From contig JAIYDN010000084.1 in NCBI GenBank assembly GCA_027487485.1, positions 1-64,000 of the forward strand: 64,000 nt of DNA. Direction: 5' to 3'. Shown here one piece after another: positions 1 to 8,989 of the stretch. Origin of the DNA: Planctomycetaceae bacterium. GTDB lineage: Bacteria; Planctomycetota; Planctomycetia; Pirellulales; Pirellulaceae. Below the pieces are notes generated by a model that worked only from the letters and a program-made list of their open reading frames with translations, was not told the DNA's origin and did no database searches. The first letter of the stretch is position 1; every line of letters begins with the position of its first letter. The translations under genes and the position numbers were made by a program.

Positions 1-80
1 ATGACGAACGGCTAAGATGACGAACGGCTAAGATGACGAACGGCTAAGATGACGAACGGCTAAGATGACGAACGGCTAAG
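1..80. repeat. Tandem array of a 16-bp unit, five perfect copies
   Basis: The 16-bp unit ATGACGAACGGCTAAG is repeated five times head to tail with no mismatch, and a sixth copy begins (ATGA) at 81 before diverging. The array runs off the left edge, so its full size is unknown. Each unit is also a tiny open frame, ATG ACG AAC GGC TAA (Met-Thr-Asn-Gly-stop). Translation of such a peptide is not supported, because there is no room for a ribosome binding site between units. It is best read as a non-coding minisatellite downstream of the methyltransferase gene. Confidence 0.9.
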
Positions 81-118
81 ATGAAGCACTCTGGGATGAA
101 GACGCAAAGCCCCTTATC

Positions 119-182
119 CTTTGCTTGTATGATTTCATTTCCGTGTATTCAGTGTGTTCCGTGGTTCCAAAATCGGTTCTAT
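119..182. repeat. Short-period dispersed-type repeat (CACGGAA/CACTGAA pattern)
   Basis: Read on the minus strand, this stretch is a run of imperfect 8-10-bp units of the form CCACGGAA, CACACTGAA, TACACGGAA, followed by an ATGAAAT-type sequence. Translated, it gives the Thr-Glu-His-Thr-Glu pattern that often turns up in spurious proteins of planctomycetes and related phyla. It lies just past the stop of the methyltransferase gene. I infer a dispersed intergenic repeat family; a genome-wide copy count is needed to confirm this. Confidence 0.5.
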
Positions 183-265
183 CTTGGATCCTTGCCCAGG
201 GATTTGGCCGTGTCCCTTTGAGGCGATTCTTTGAGTCGACTTGAGTGCTTCGCGGATCAGATAAT

Positions 266-958
266 TCAAGGCAGGCGGCACTGAAAAATTCGAATGGCTC
301 GTTCGCCATCACCAAGGTCAACTTGATGGATGTTGCAGCGCCAACCTGCCGCTTGAATCCATGGTTCGAACCTGTCTCCCGTGTGGCGATGCGGTTCGCT
401 AAGAAAGACGCTTCCACCTGGTGCAAGGTGGCGGCGCATGCAAGGTTCTAAGATCGGAAAAAGTTTAGGATCGTAGACGATGTCCGAACCCAAAATGACA
501 GGAAAACGCCCGAGAGAAGTATCCCGATCTCGCCAATCCAATTTCCTAACTCGGACTCGCTCTTCTATTTGTCGAGCATTGAACTTGCACACTAGCAATG
601 CGATTGGAACAGCATCCGTAATAATGACGTTCGCACCTCGTAGACCTGCGGAGATACCAGCCCGGCCGCTTCCACCGCCCAGCTCTAGAACTCTGCAGTG
701 CTCTATTCCTTGCACCGACTCTAAGAACTTGTCCAACCCTTCAGCAGCCCGCCACGATGCGGCCCAAAATGGATCCAGTTCGACCGTTCCTTCGCGGCTC
801 TGCGAAAGAGCTCGAATCAGCAGCGCATCAGGATCGATCACTTTCGTCCAGGGATAAACCGTGCCAGCGATTTTGGTTGACGTATGCTCTACGGGTACCA
901 GTCTCTGAATTCTTGCTAATAGCTTCGAATGAGACCGAGACAAACAGGGGATTGCCAT
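266..958 (-). CDS. Class I SAM-dependent methyltransferase (Methyltransf_16-like)
   Basis: A 230-residue protein with a Rossmann-type SAM-binding core. The glycine-rich motif I, LELGGGSGRAG, is at residues 91-101. An acidic residue (D115, TDAV) ends the second strand, and GSDIVYD at 157-163 corresponds to motif IV. The aromatic PFWAASW at 63-69 matches the entry of the family that includes lysine methyltransferases acting on proteins such as the ETF beta subunit. The substrate cannot be read from sequence. It is the last gene of a minus-strand run, 6 bp after the receiver-domain gene, so the two are probably cotranscribed. Small-molecule methylation is the main alternative to protein lysine methylation. 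Confidence 0.75.
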   Translation of the reverse strand: MAIPCLSRSHSKLLARIQRLVPVEHTSTKIAGTVYPWTKVIDPDALLIRALSQSREGTVELDPFWAASWRAAEGLDKFLESVQGIEHCRVLELGGGSGRAGISAGLRGANVIITDAVPIALLVCKFNARQIEERVRVRKLDWRDRDTSLGRFPVILGSDIVYDPKLFPILEPCMRRHLAPGGSVFLSEPHRHTGDRFEPWIQAAGWRCNIHQVDLGDGERAIRIFQCRLP

Positions 959-964
959 GGAAAA

Positions 965-1399
965 CTAAGCAGGCTCTTCCATTTCTCGAATGTACGCTCG
1001 CAGTCGCTCCAGTTCGTCCTTGGTTTCCTTGAGCTTCAGCATGTTGGAAACTCGCTTTTGAAGCTCAAGTGAATTCACCGGCTTCGACAAAAAGTCGTCG
1101 GTTCCGGAATCCACGGCACGTTCAATGTCTCCCAATTCGCTCAGAGCCGTGACCATCAAAATCATGATATGGGAAGTGCTGGGATCACTCTTGATTTTGC
1201 GGCAAACTTCAAACCCATTCAGTTTAGGCATCATCACATCCAACAAGATCAGATCGGGTTCGAACGATGCGACCTTGTTGATTGTGTCTTGCCCGTCCAC
1301 TGCGAATTCAGTGTCGCAATCAATTTTGACAAGCAAGGCTTCGAGTAGTTCTCGATTGGGCGCGTTGTCGTCTGCAATCAGTATTCGAGGAGTCTTCAT
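965..1399 (-). CDS. Single-domain response regulator (REC only)
   Basis: A 144-residue CheY-like receiver with no output domain. The acidic pocket is D10-D11, the phospho-acceptor is D54 in LLDVMMP, the switch Thr is T84, and the conserved Lys is K106 in SKPV. All residues needed for phosphorylation are present. Residues 118-140 form a charged, probably helical tail. I chose the ATG at 1399, which places the ILIADD strand four residues from the N-terminus; an upstream ATG would add nine residues and overlap glyA. No histidine kinase lies in the window, so the partner is unknown. It sits 16 bp behind glyA in the same direction. Confidence 0.85.
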   Translation of the reverse strand: MKTPRILIADDNAPNRELLEALLVKIDCDTEFAVDGQDTINKVASFEPDLILLDVMMPKLNGFEVCRKIKSDPSTSHIMILMVTALSELGDIERAVDSGTDDFLSKPVNSLELQKRVSNMLKLKETKDELERLRAYIREMEEPA

Positions 1400-1415
1400 G
1401 GAAATGGCTGGTACC

Positions 1416-2672
1416 TTAAATCGCAACGGCCATGCCAGAAGCAGGCACTGGGAAATGGACTGTCATGTGTTTGACTTCCGAACGAATCGCTTCAAGCTTG
1501 GACGGATTGTCATGTAATTTTAGGGCCGTAGCGATCCAACCGCCAATCGTCTTGAATTCGTCGACACCCATACCACGTGTGGTCAAGGCTGGTGAACCGA
1601 TCCGAATCCCACTTGGGTCCATCGGCTTACGCGTATCGAAAGGGATCATGTTCATGTTGACCGTGATGCCACATAGGTCCAACGCTTTTTCGGCGATCTT
1701 TCCGCCGATTCCAAAGCTGGTGACATCCACCAACACGAGATGGTTATCTGTTCCACCACTGATCAATCTTAAGCCTTGCGAGGTCAGCGATTCCGCTAAG
1801 GCTTTCGAGTTGGCAACGACCTGTCGACCGTATTCTTTGAAGCTGGGCAGCAATGCTTCTGCGAAGCAAACGGCTTTACCGGCAATCACATGCATCAACG
1901 GGCCACCTTGGATTCCAGGGAAAATGGCGCTGTTCACCGGCTTGGCAAATTCGCTTCGGCATAGGATCAAGCCACTTCGCGGTCCTCGCAAAGTCTTGTG
2001 CGTTGTGGTCGTCACATAATCAGCGTAAGGCACTGGCGAATTGTGAACGCCAGCTGCAACGAGTCCTGCGTAGTGAGCCATGTCCACCAGTAGCTTGCTA
2101 CCGCATTCTTTTGCAATCTCAGCAAAGCGGTCGTGAAAGATTTCTCGTGGATAGGCGCTCGCCCCTGCGACGATCAACTTCGGCTTGTGTTCTTTTGCCA
2201 ACCTTGCAACTTGATCAAAGTCGATGCGGTGATGGACAGGGTCCACACCGTAGGAAACAAAGTTATACAGTTTCCCACTGATGTTCAGTGGCATTCCGTG
2301 CGTCAAATGCCCACCTTGAGCCAAGTCCAGTCCCAAAACCGTGTCGCCAGGCAGCAACGTCGACAGATAGACAGCCATGTTAGCCTGGGAGCCCGAATGC
2401 GGCTGCACGTTCGCATGCTCGGCGCCGAAAAGTTCCTTGGCGCGGTCAATCGCCAAGGTTTCAACGACATCCACGTACTCGCAACCACCGTAGTATCGTT
2501 TTCCGGGGTAGCCTTCTGCATACTTGTTGGTAAGAACGCTTCCCACCGCTTGCATGATTGCCGGGCTGGTGTAGTTTTCGCTCGCAATCATTTCGAGCCC
2601 TTCTTGCTGACGAAGGGATTCCGATTCGATGGCTGCCCACAAAACTGGGTCTTGGGATGAAAGTATGCTCAT
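1416..2672 (-). CDS. glyA: Serine hydroxymethyltransferase
   Basis: A PLP enzyme that converts serine and tetrahydrofolate into glycine and 5,10-methylene-tetrahydrofolate in the cytoplasm. The 418 residues match the family length. Visible family blocks include [10 protein letters not shown] (27-36), the [15 protein letters not shown] substrate region (49-63), VDMAHYAGL (196-204), and the PLP lysine K226 in [14 protein letters not shown]. The ATG at 2672 gives the usual short N-terminus; an upstream in-frame start would add 19 residues without similarity. It is preceded by the SMP-30 gene and followed by a receiver-domain gene. With gcvT/gcvH further right it gives this window two glycine/C1 nodes. 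Confidence 0.97.
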   Translation of the reverse strand: MSILSSQDPVLWAAIESESLRQQEGLEMIASENYTSPAIMQAVGSVLTNKYAEGYPGKRYYGGCEYVDVVETLAIDRAKELFGAEHANVQPHSGSQANMAVYLSTLLPGDTVLGLDLAQGGHLTHGMPLNISGKLYNFVSYGVDPVHHRIDFDQVARLAKEHKPKLIVAGASAYPREIFHDRFAEIAKECGSKLLVDMAHYAGLVAAGVHNSPVPYADYVTTTTHKTLRGPRSGLILCRSEFAKPVNSAIFPGIQGGPLMHVIAGKAVCFAEALLPSFKEYGRQVVANSKALAESLTSQGLRLISGGTDNHLVLVDVTSFGIGGKIAEKALDLCGITVNMNMIPFDTRKPMDPSGIRIGSPALTTRGMGVDEFKTIGGWIATALKLHDNPSKLEAIRSEVKHMTVHFPVPASGMAVAI

Positions 2673-2729
2673 GGACCGATTAATGAGAGAAAAGGGTGCG
2701 GAAGGACACTCAACGGGGGGAATTGTCAA

Positions 2730-2768
2730 CTAGTCGATTCACCTAGTCAATCTACCCAGTCATTCTAC
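2730..2768. repeat. Three imperfect copies of a 13-bp unit
   Basis: The units CTAGTCGATTCAC (2730-2742), CTAGTCAATCTAC (2743-2755) and CCAGTCATTCTAC (2756-2768) follow each other without a gap. The last unit overlaps the stop and final codons of the SMP-30 gene, and the other two lie in the spacer before glyA. The copies differ at two to four positions each. The function is unknown; replication slippage followed by drift is the simplest explanation. Confidence 0.7.
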
Positions 2769-3791
2769 GATGCCGCTGAAACGGTGCCCTGGAATTGGCA
2801 TTTCAACCGCATAAAGTCCTGTCCGAGACGTCGCAAACAGAGTTTTCATTTCAGCCCCACCGAAGGCGCAATTGGCAGGCTGCTCTGGAAACGCGATAAT
2901 CCCCAGCAATTTTCCAGCCGGCGAGACAATCTGCACTCCCAGGTCGGTTGTGATATACAAGTTGCCTTGCACATCCACGGACAGGCCGTCGCCGCCGGAG
3001 TTTTCTTTGCGCTCGGGTTGCTTGATTTCGAACAGTACTGATTTATCCTCCAAAACACCTGGGGACTTCACAGAATAGGCAAAGATCTGCTTTTGCATGG
3101 AGGGAACAACATAAAGCGTGGCTTCGTCGGGCGAAAGGATGATTCCGTTGGGCGCCTGAATCTCAGCATCCAGCCGAACAACAACTCCATTGGGGTGACG
3201 GTAATAAACCCCTTCGACACCTTGTGGCCAAGGTTCAGGAGCACCATATCGCGGGTCCGTAAAATAAACGCCACCCTGCCGATCGATGACCAAATCGTTG
3301 CAGGCATTGTATCTTTTGCCGCTAAATTCCGTGGACAGCACTTCGATTTTTTTGGTCGCAGTATCAATCGCAATCAACTCGCCAACGACATTGGGCACAT
3401 CCAATCGGCCCATTCGGCAGGCAATCAATCGATTCTGCCCATCGAACATAAGGCCATTGCAGTTCCCGGACGGCTCCAGAAAAACTTCGAGCGTTCCCTT
3501 CAAGTCCGTTCGCATGATGCGATTATTCGGAATGTCGGTGAAGTACAAATGGGTGCCATTGAAGGCGGGCCCTTCGGTGAATTGAAATCCACCATGAAGC
3601 TTTTTAGGTTTCGCAGTCACGGGAAAGTTTGGAGCTTTATCCTTGGCTACCGATTCTGCATCCCTGGCCGCCGATTCTGTTTCCCTGGCTGGCTCTTGCC
3701 CAAGGGCCAATTTGGCCAACGAAATTTGGGCCAGCAAAAGGCCAGCAAGCGTCAAGCGACGCGACAGATTGGACGAGAAAGTGAAACTCAT
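2760..3791 (-). CDS. Secreted SMP-30/gluconolactonase-like beta-propeller protein
   Basis: A 343-residue protein of the SMP-30/gluconolaconase/LRE family, which hydrolyses sugar lactones with a divalent metal. An N-terminal signal peptide (about residues 1-31, hydrophobic LAGLLLAQISLAKLAL) precedes an Ala/Glu-rich linker and a six-bladed propeller. The likely metal ligands are E73 in FTEGP, N165 in ACNDL and D268 in GGDGL, with N215 in PNGI nearby. The ATG at 3791 was preferred because it puts the hydrophobic core right after SRR; a longer frame would start 20 residues earlier. It lies 92 bp after ruvA. Its physiological lactone cannot be told from sequence. Confidence 0.85.
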   Translation of the reverse strand: MSFTFSSNLSRRLTLAGLLLAQISLAKLALGQEPARETESAARDAESVAKDKAPNFPVTAKPKKLHGGFQFTEGPAFNGTHLYFTDIPNNRIMRTDLKGTLEVFLEPSGNCNGLMFDGQNRLIACRMGRLDVPNVVGELIAIDTATKKIEVLSTEFSGKRYNACNDLVIDRQGGVYFTDPRYGAPEPWPQGVEGVYYRHPNGVVVRLDAEIQAPNGIILSPDEATLYVVPSMQKQIFAYSVKSPGVLEDKSVLFEIKQPERKENSGGDGLSVDVQGNLYITTDLGVQIVSPAGKLLGIIAFPEQPANCAFGGAEMKTLFATSRTGLYAVEMPIPGHRFSGIVE

Positions 3792-3883
3792 GACGATGGC
3801 GACTCCTATGCAGGATAAAACAGCGGAACCGCTGGATTGTCCCACAGTCAAGGAACTCCATCAACCCATCGCGTTGGGCAGAG

Positions 3884-4516
3884 CTATTTCGAAGCGGTTT
3901 GCCGTTGATAGATCGCTTGAATCATCGATTCTGTGTCTTTGAATTTTTTGGAAACCGCCAACGATTGCTCGATCAGTTTCCGGGCTTCGGCTTCCCCGTG
4001 ACCAAGAACCAAAAGCGCTTGAAATGTCTCCTCCACAACACCAGGGCCTTGCACATCAGCGCCAGGAAGCTCGCGACGCACCAGAAGCGCAAACCGAGGC
4101 ATTTTTCGACGCAGGGTTGCAATAATCTTCTCTGCGGTAGCAGGCCCAACACCCGGCAGAGTCGACAAGCCCTTCGCGTCTTGCTGCTCGATCATGACAG
4201 CGGTGTCCTGCACGGGCCGAACCATCGCTCGCAGCGCTTTTTTCACCCCCACACCGTCCACCGAACAAAACAATTCAAAAAAGTCCCGTTCAATCGTCGT
4301 TAGGAACCCAACTAATTTAGGCATCAAGCGCCCGCCCTGCGCAGCATTTCCATCAATGTAATGGATCGTGTGCAAGGATATGTTCTTTCCGATCTCCGAT
4401 TGCAGATGACGCCGTGTGTACTCTGGGATCGCAACTTCGTATTCAAACGGCGGGACATTCAGGGTCGCACAATCATCAGCAAGGGTCAGCAACTGGCCGG
4501 AGACTTTGGTGATCAA
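3884..4516 (-). CDS. ruvA: Holliday junction branch migration protein RuvA
   Basis: The 210 residues cover the three RuvA domains: an N-terminal OB fold (1-65), a domain II with two helix-hairpin-helix motifs (VDGVGVKKAL around 86-95 and LPGVGPATAEKI around 120-131), and a small C-terminal domain III (from about 163) that contacts RuvB. RuvA tetramers bind four-way junctions and direct the RuvB motor. The start ATG overlaps the ruvC stop in an ATGA arrangement, implying translational coupling. RuvB is not in the window. Domain II-III linkers vary in this family and nothing here looks truncated. Confidence 0.96.
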   Translation of the reverse strand: MITKVSGQLLTLADDCATLNVPPFEYEVAIPEYTRRHLQSEIGKNISLHTIHYIDGNAAQGGRLMPKLVGFLTTIERDFFELFCSVDGVGVKKALRAMVRPVQDTAVMIEQQDAKGLSTLPGVGPATAEKIIATLRRKMPRFALLVRRELPGADVQGPGVVEETFQALLVLGHGEAEARKLIEQSLAVSKKFKDTESMIQAIYQRQTASK

Positions 4517-5070
4517 CGTTTTTTCCTAGCATTTTCGAGTAGTCCTGCGACAGGACCGGTTGCAAAGTGATGGCACAATGCGATGGCCAAGGCGTCCGCC
4601 ACGTCAGGTGGATCAGGCGTTTCTTTCAGCCCTAGCTGCTGCTGAACCGCCAGCTGCATCTGGGATTTTGGCGCTCGTCCATTTCCCGTCAATAGCTTCT
4701 TGACCTTAGTGGGTTCGTACGACTGCACTGGCTTTCCAGAATTTGAAGCCGCTAAGCATAACACGCCTCGAGCATGCCCCATCAAAATGGCCGTTCGAGG
4801 TCGCTCATAATGAGAGTAAAGCTGTTCAATCGCAACATAATCGATCGGATAGCTTTCGAAGACTTCCATGATGCCCGCGTAAAGCTCTTTCAGTCTTGTT
4901 GCCAAAGGCTGGTCGCGCCGCACTCGGATAACTCCCGCCTCGACCAATTGCACCTTAGCGCGACTGCGAATGATTCCATAGCCAGTGATCGCAAGCCCTG
5001 GGTCCAGCCCAAGAATTAATTGTCCGGAATGGCAAATACTACTCGGAGCGTGGCTTAGAGCTTGACTCAT
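4513..5070 (-). CDS. ruvC: Crossover junction endodeoxyribonuclease RuvC
   Basis: A 185-residue resolvase that cuts Holliday junctions symmetrically. The RNase H-like active site is complete: D23 (LGLDPG), E82 (AIEQLY), and D156 and D159 in DVADALAIA. The N-terminus has about 16 more residues than E. coli RuvC, before the first strand. The gene overlaps the upstream PQQ-propeller gene by 32 bp and the downstream ruvA by 4 bp, so the three are surely cotranscribed. The usual upstream yebC is absent. Confidence 0.96.
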   Translation of the reverse strand: MSQALSHAPSSICHSGQLILGLDPGLAITGYGIIRSRAKVQLVEAGVIRVRRDQPLATRLKELYAGIMEVFESYPIDYVAIEQLYSHYERPRTAILMGHARGVLCLAASNSGKPVQSYEPTKVKKLLTGNGRAPKSQMQLAVQQQLGLKETPDPPDVADALAIALCHHFATGPVAGLLENARKKR

Positions 5071-6718
5071 CGGATTCCATCCCCTTTTCAGAAAGTAGAC
5101 AAGCGACCTGCTCTCCGTTTCGAACGAGCAGATAGGGCCCGGCTACGGTTGGAACATTCCAAGTGATTCCCTCCAGTACGGGAACTTGCAATATTTCTTT
5201 GGGGCCTTTGCCACCGCTTGTCGGTTCGGAAGTGGCTGGCAACAACACGACGCGACCATCTTCGGTTGTGACCAGAATATGGCCGTTGACGATGATCAGT
5301 TGCCCTTGGCCATAACGCCCTCCTCGCCAACGTCGTTCGCCAGTCGCTGGATCGACACATTCTAAAACGCCATCACTCAGCGCAAAGAGCGAGCCTTCAA
5401 ACAATACAGCGCTTGTAAACTTAGTCTTGAGAACCTTGGTGTTGCTCCAAAGCGTTTCGACTGCCCAGCCTTCTGGTTCGCTTTGCGACTTTCCCTCAAC
5501 CTTGTTCAATTGAATCATCTTAGAACCCAAAGCATATCCCTTACCGAGCAGGATCCTTCGGTCATCGATGATAACGGGTTGACTAGCGCATGCATCCCCA
5601 TTGGACTTGCTTGGCCAAGGCGTCTCCCACAAAACATTCCCATTGCTTGGGTCGTGCCCGGTCGCGTTCCCCTCGTTGACGCTAACGATTTGCTTCACCC
5701 CTTGAATCGTTAGCAACATTGGGGAAGCATATGCAATCTGGGTCTTGCCACCGGTCCATTGAACTTTACCCGTCTCTAAATCCAACGCGACCAAAGATTT
5801 TACTTCGGCGTCATTTAGTTTACCCCCAAACGGTACCACGACGGACTGTTCCATAACCAGGGGCGAACCACTTCTGCCCCAGGCAATGGCTTGTTCCGAG
5901 CCCGCTTGGTCGGTATTGGCCAAGGCGTTGAGATCCTGTTGCCAAAGAACGTCTCCTGATTGCAGCATCAAACAAGCTATGATTCCCGAGGCCGTCTGCG
6001 CCAGAACTCGGTCTCCTTGAATGGTAGGAGTGGAACGCGGACCGGTCCCCCCCAACGCTTGAAAGTGCTTGCCCGGAAACTTCGCTTTCCAGACTTCGGC
6101 CCCGTCGCTTAATCGATACGCGCTCACACTCTCCTGCTCATCAATTTGTTCAAGAGTGATCGCAAGGCCTTGGCTGACAGCGAAACCTGACCAACCCGCT
6201 CCGATGGCTTTCTTCCATAGAATCTTAGGAGCTCGCTTGTCCCAGTTGGTATCGAACTGTTCGCTCAGAATAACTCCGGAGCGATCATTGCCGAGAAACT
6301 GAGTCGAGCGAAAATCGAGTGCCGTGAGGTCGGGAGATTCTTGCCCAGTCGATGCCGCTGTTGATGGAGTGGACCATCGGCTCCGAAAAACCGGCAGCGT
6401 TTCGCCCGTGAAACCAACGAACTTGAACAAGGACATAAAGGCAATCAGGGCGACAATCGGCACCGTCAGAAAAAGCAAATGGGTTCTTAGTGACCGACCT
6501 AGCATGATCCATAGGCCTGAGTAAATCAGCAGGCTGGCGAGCATGCCCAATCCCATTCCCGCGAGGTTGGCAAATTGATGGTCGGTTTCATACAAGGCAG
6601 CCCGGGCGACCGGAATGCACCCTGCGGAAACTAGGCCAAGCAAAAGCAAAATGGACAACCGTTTGGGTCGTCCATTTCGCGTTCGATTCGAGTCGAATGG
6701 ATTCGCGGCTTCACTCAT
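5039..6718 (-). CDS. Membrane-anchored PQQ-like beta-propeller protein
   Basis: A 559-residue protein with three predicted membrane segments near the N-terminus (about 20-40, 50-73 and 80-102), then a large domain with repeated outer strands of the PQQ/WD type. Examples are YRLSDGAEVWKAKF, LQSGDVLWQQDL, LETGKVQWTGG, NGNVLWETPW and PATGERRWRGG. These resemble BamB-like and quinoprotein propellers, but I see no ligand set that would prove PQQ binding. The propeller probably faces the periplasm. The start overlaps the prc stop by 4 bp (ATGA) and the end overlaps ruvC by 32 bp. The context gives no clear function; a scaffold or sensor at the cell envelope is one possibility. Confidence 0.75.
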   Translation of the reverse strand: MSEAANPFDSNRTRNGRPKRLSILLLLGLVSAGCIPVARAALYETDHQFANLAGMGLGMLASLLIYSGLWIMLGRSLRTHLLFLTVPIVALIAFMSLFKFVGFTGETLPVFRSRWSTPSTAASTGQESPDLTALDFRSTQFLGNDRSGVILSEQFDTNWDKRAPKILWKKAIGAGWSGFAVSQGLAITLEQIDEQESVSAYRLSDGAEVWKAKFPGKHFQALGGTGPRSTPTIQGDRVLAQTASGIIACLMLQSGDVLWQQDLNALANTDQAGSEQAIAWGRSGSPLVMEQSVVVPFGGKLNDAEVKSLVALDLETGKVQWTGGKTQIAYASPMLLTIQGVKQIVSVNEGNATGHDPSNGNVLWETPWPSKSNGDACASQPVIIDDRRILLGKGYALGSKMIQLNKVEGKSQSEPEGWAVETLWSNTKVLKTKFTSAVLFEGSLFALSDGVLECVDPATGERRWRGGRYGQGQLIIVNGHILVTTEDGRVVLLPATSEPTSGGKGPKEILQVPVLEGITWNVPTVAGPYLLVRNGEQVACLLSEKGMESDESSSKPRSE

Positions 6719-8823
6719 TTGTTGATGGATTGCGATTGGAGTGCTTTGACGTAATCCTGAGCGATATTCAGGACCTCACGATTGTAAAAGTTTGGATAGA
6801 AGATCGCGTTGCGTTCTGCTTTCGCTTCCATCTGCTCCTCTTCAATCTTCTCAGGAGTGAATTCTTTGCGAAGGGCCATGTACTCGGACTCCTTCAAAGA
6901 AATGTTTTTATCATCTTTCTGCTTCATGTAGGCATCGACGCGGGAAAGAAGCTTCTCAAACTCAGAATCTTGGGAGACGCGTTCGTTGGTCGCTTGTTGC
7001 AGTGCAAGCTTCATTGCACTATCGGTCATGCGATAATTCTTGTGAGGTCTCGCGTTCACTTTATCCATCGGGATCGGAAACTCCAAATCGCTTTCCGACA
7101 CATCCAGCTTCGCAGTCAACGAGGGGATGATCACGTCCGACGAAACGCCTTCTAGCTGAGTCGATCGACCATCCGGCAAATAAAATTGCTGGATCGTAAG
7201 CTTGAGTGCGCCCAATTCTTGCTTGGCGGTAGGGCCAAAGATTGCTTGCGAAATATCGACCAGAGTTTGGACAGTCCCCTTTCCGTGCGTCTTTGGATCA
7301 CCCACGATGAGGCCTCGTCCGTAATCTTGAATCGCGCCCGCGAAGATTTCACTGGCACTGGCACTAAACTGGCTGATCTTGACGACCAACGGTCCGCTCC
7401 ATGCAATTCCGCGGTCTTCGTCGTCCAATTGCTCTACTTGCCCATCGGGGCTCTTGACTTGCACTACGGTGCCTTGCTCGATGAATAGACCTGTTGCTGA
7501 AACGGCTTCGGGCAAGGACCCGCCACCATTCTTGCTCAGGTCCAAGATCACAGCGTCCACCTTCGATGCGGTGAACTTCTCGAGAATCTTCTTCAAGTCA
7601 CGGGTGGTGCTGCGGAAATCTTTTTTCCGGGCTCGCGCGCCGTCCATGTCCAGATAGAAGCTCGGTAGCTTGATGTACCCGAATCGGTAAGGGGACCCGT
7701 CAGGCTTGGTTCCATGCTCGACGATCTCTTCTTGAGCTGCAGATTCTTCCAACTTAATCACGGCTCGCGTGATCTCATAAACGACTTGATCACCACCGGC
7801 CTTTGGCTTCACATGCAGCCGAACGCGGCTACCTGGCTCGCCGCGAATCATCTTCACGACATCCTTCAGCTTCATGTCTTGAGTTTCAATAGGTGGCGAG
7901 TTGTCTTCTTGCCCGACAGCAACAATCTTGTCACCCATCTTCAACCGGCCATCCAAGTCGGCAGCTCCGCCGGCTACGACGCTTTCAACGATGGTCATTC
8001 CATCTTCAGGTCGAAGCGTGGCACCGATCCCCTTCAGCTCTAGCTTCAGATGCGTGTCAAAGTCCTCTTTTTCCTGAGGAGCCATGTAGGTCGTGTGAGG
8101 GTCCAAGGCATTGGTTAGCGAGGACAGGTACAGTTCCAACAACTCGTCCGAATCCATTTTGGTTCGGATGTTGTAGGCGGTGCGGTATCGTCGATGGAGC
8201 GTTTCACGAATTTCGTCATCGGTTTTTCCGTCGGCTCGCAGCGACAAGAAGCTCAATTTGATGGTCTTTCTCCATCGTTCCGTCAGCTCAACCACATTGC
8301 TTGCGAACGCTATTTCCTTGGCATCCGACGCAATGCTCTCGTCGACGGTGAAATCATGAGCGGCATCAATTTGCTGATTGATGATCGGCATTGCTTGGTC
8401 AAGCCGAGTCAGGAATCGCTTGTAGACGACGTAGGCAAATGTCACGTTATTCTTCACGAACAAATCGTCCAAGGCTCGCTCGTACTGACGAAACTCTTGA
8501 ATGTCCGAATCCAAAAAGTAGGACTTCAGGGGATCAACTCCCTTGATAAACATGTCAAACGCGCGCGATGACATTTCGTCGTTGAATTTGGGATGCAGAA
8601 TATGCCCCTCTTCAACCAATTGCCGAACGGCCCGCACAATCGACTTGGTGGCGGCTGGCGGTTCGGAGATTTGGGCAACCTTCGGAATGTCGTCTGCAAA
8701 CGCTCTAGGCGGGAACTGAATCATGCCCAAGCCGGAGGCCGACAAGCCCATCGCAACAAATAAAAGTCCTTGCAATGACTTCCTGGCCAATCGCATTCTT
8801 TGGAGTTGGAATCGGGTGCGCAT
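6715..8823 (-). CDS. prc: Tail-specific carboxy-terminal processing protease (S41A)
   Basis: A 702-residue periplasmic serine protease of the Tsp/Prc type, close to the size of E. coli Prc. A signal peptide (about 1-43, ending AFA) is followed by an N-terminal helical domain, a PDZ domain (about 265-345, with GIGATLRPEDG and GDKIVAVG) and the S41 catalytic core. The Ser/Lys dyad is S489 in FSASASE and K515 in THGKGTVQ. One residue is inserted between them relative to E. coli (PKTHGK against PTFGK). The C-terminal domain continues to about 690. It degrades proteins from the C-terminus and trims envelope proteins. It is the first gene of the prc-PQQ-ruvC-ruvA overlapping run. Confidence 0.93.
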   Translation of the reverse strand: MRTRFQLQRMRLARKSLQGLLFVAMGLSASGLGMIQFPPRAFADDIPKVAQISEPPAATKSIVRAVRQLVEEGHILHPKFNDEMSSRAFDMFIKGVDPLKSYFLDSDIQEFRQYERALDDLFVKNNVTFAYVVYKRFLTRLDQAMPIINQQIDAAHDFTVDESIASDAKEIAFASNVVELTERWRKTIKLSFLSLRADGKTDDEIRETLHRRYRTAYNIRTKMDSDELLELYLSSLTNALDPHTTYMAPQEKEDFDTHLKLELKGIGATLRPEDGMTIVESVVAGGAADLDGRLKMGDKIVAVGQEDNSPPIETQDMKLKDVVKMIRGEPGSRVRLHVKPKAGGDQVVYEITRAVIKLEESAAQEEIVEHGTKPDGSPYRFGYIKLPSFYLDMDGARARKKDFRSTTRDLKKILEKFTASKVDAVILDLSKNGGGSLPEAVSATGLFIEQGTVVQVKSPDGQVEQLDDEDRGIAWSGPLVVKISQFSASASEIFAGAIQDYGRGLIVGDPKTHGKGTVQTLVDISQAIFGPTAKQELGALKLTIQQFYLPDGRSTQLEGVSSDVIIPSLTAKLDVSESDLEFPIPMDKVNARPHKNYRMTDSAMKLALQQATNERVSQDSEFEKLLSRVDAYMKQKDDKNISLKESEYMALRKEFTPEKIEEEQMEAKAERNAIFYPNFYNREVLNIAQDYVKALQSQSINK

Positions 8824-8989
8824 CTTCGTTTTCTAACTGTTCGTGGTTACTTTGTTTAGAAATGGTCCGTCAGCAAAAACCTGCCCAATCGGCTTACTTT
8901 ATCACAACTTCATAGTAGGGAATCGGGTAGTCAGAAGCAACACGGATCTATTTTTCGCTAAAATCTTGGCCGTTTCGAGGCATCGAGCC

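Noticed and set aside
355-380. tRNA-like GGTTCGAACC stretch
   Set aside because: It lies inside the methyltransferase gene and no acceptor or anticodon stem can be formed around it.
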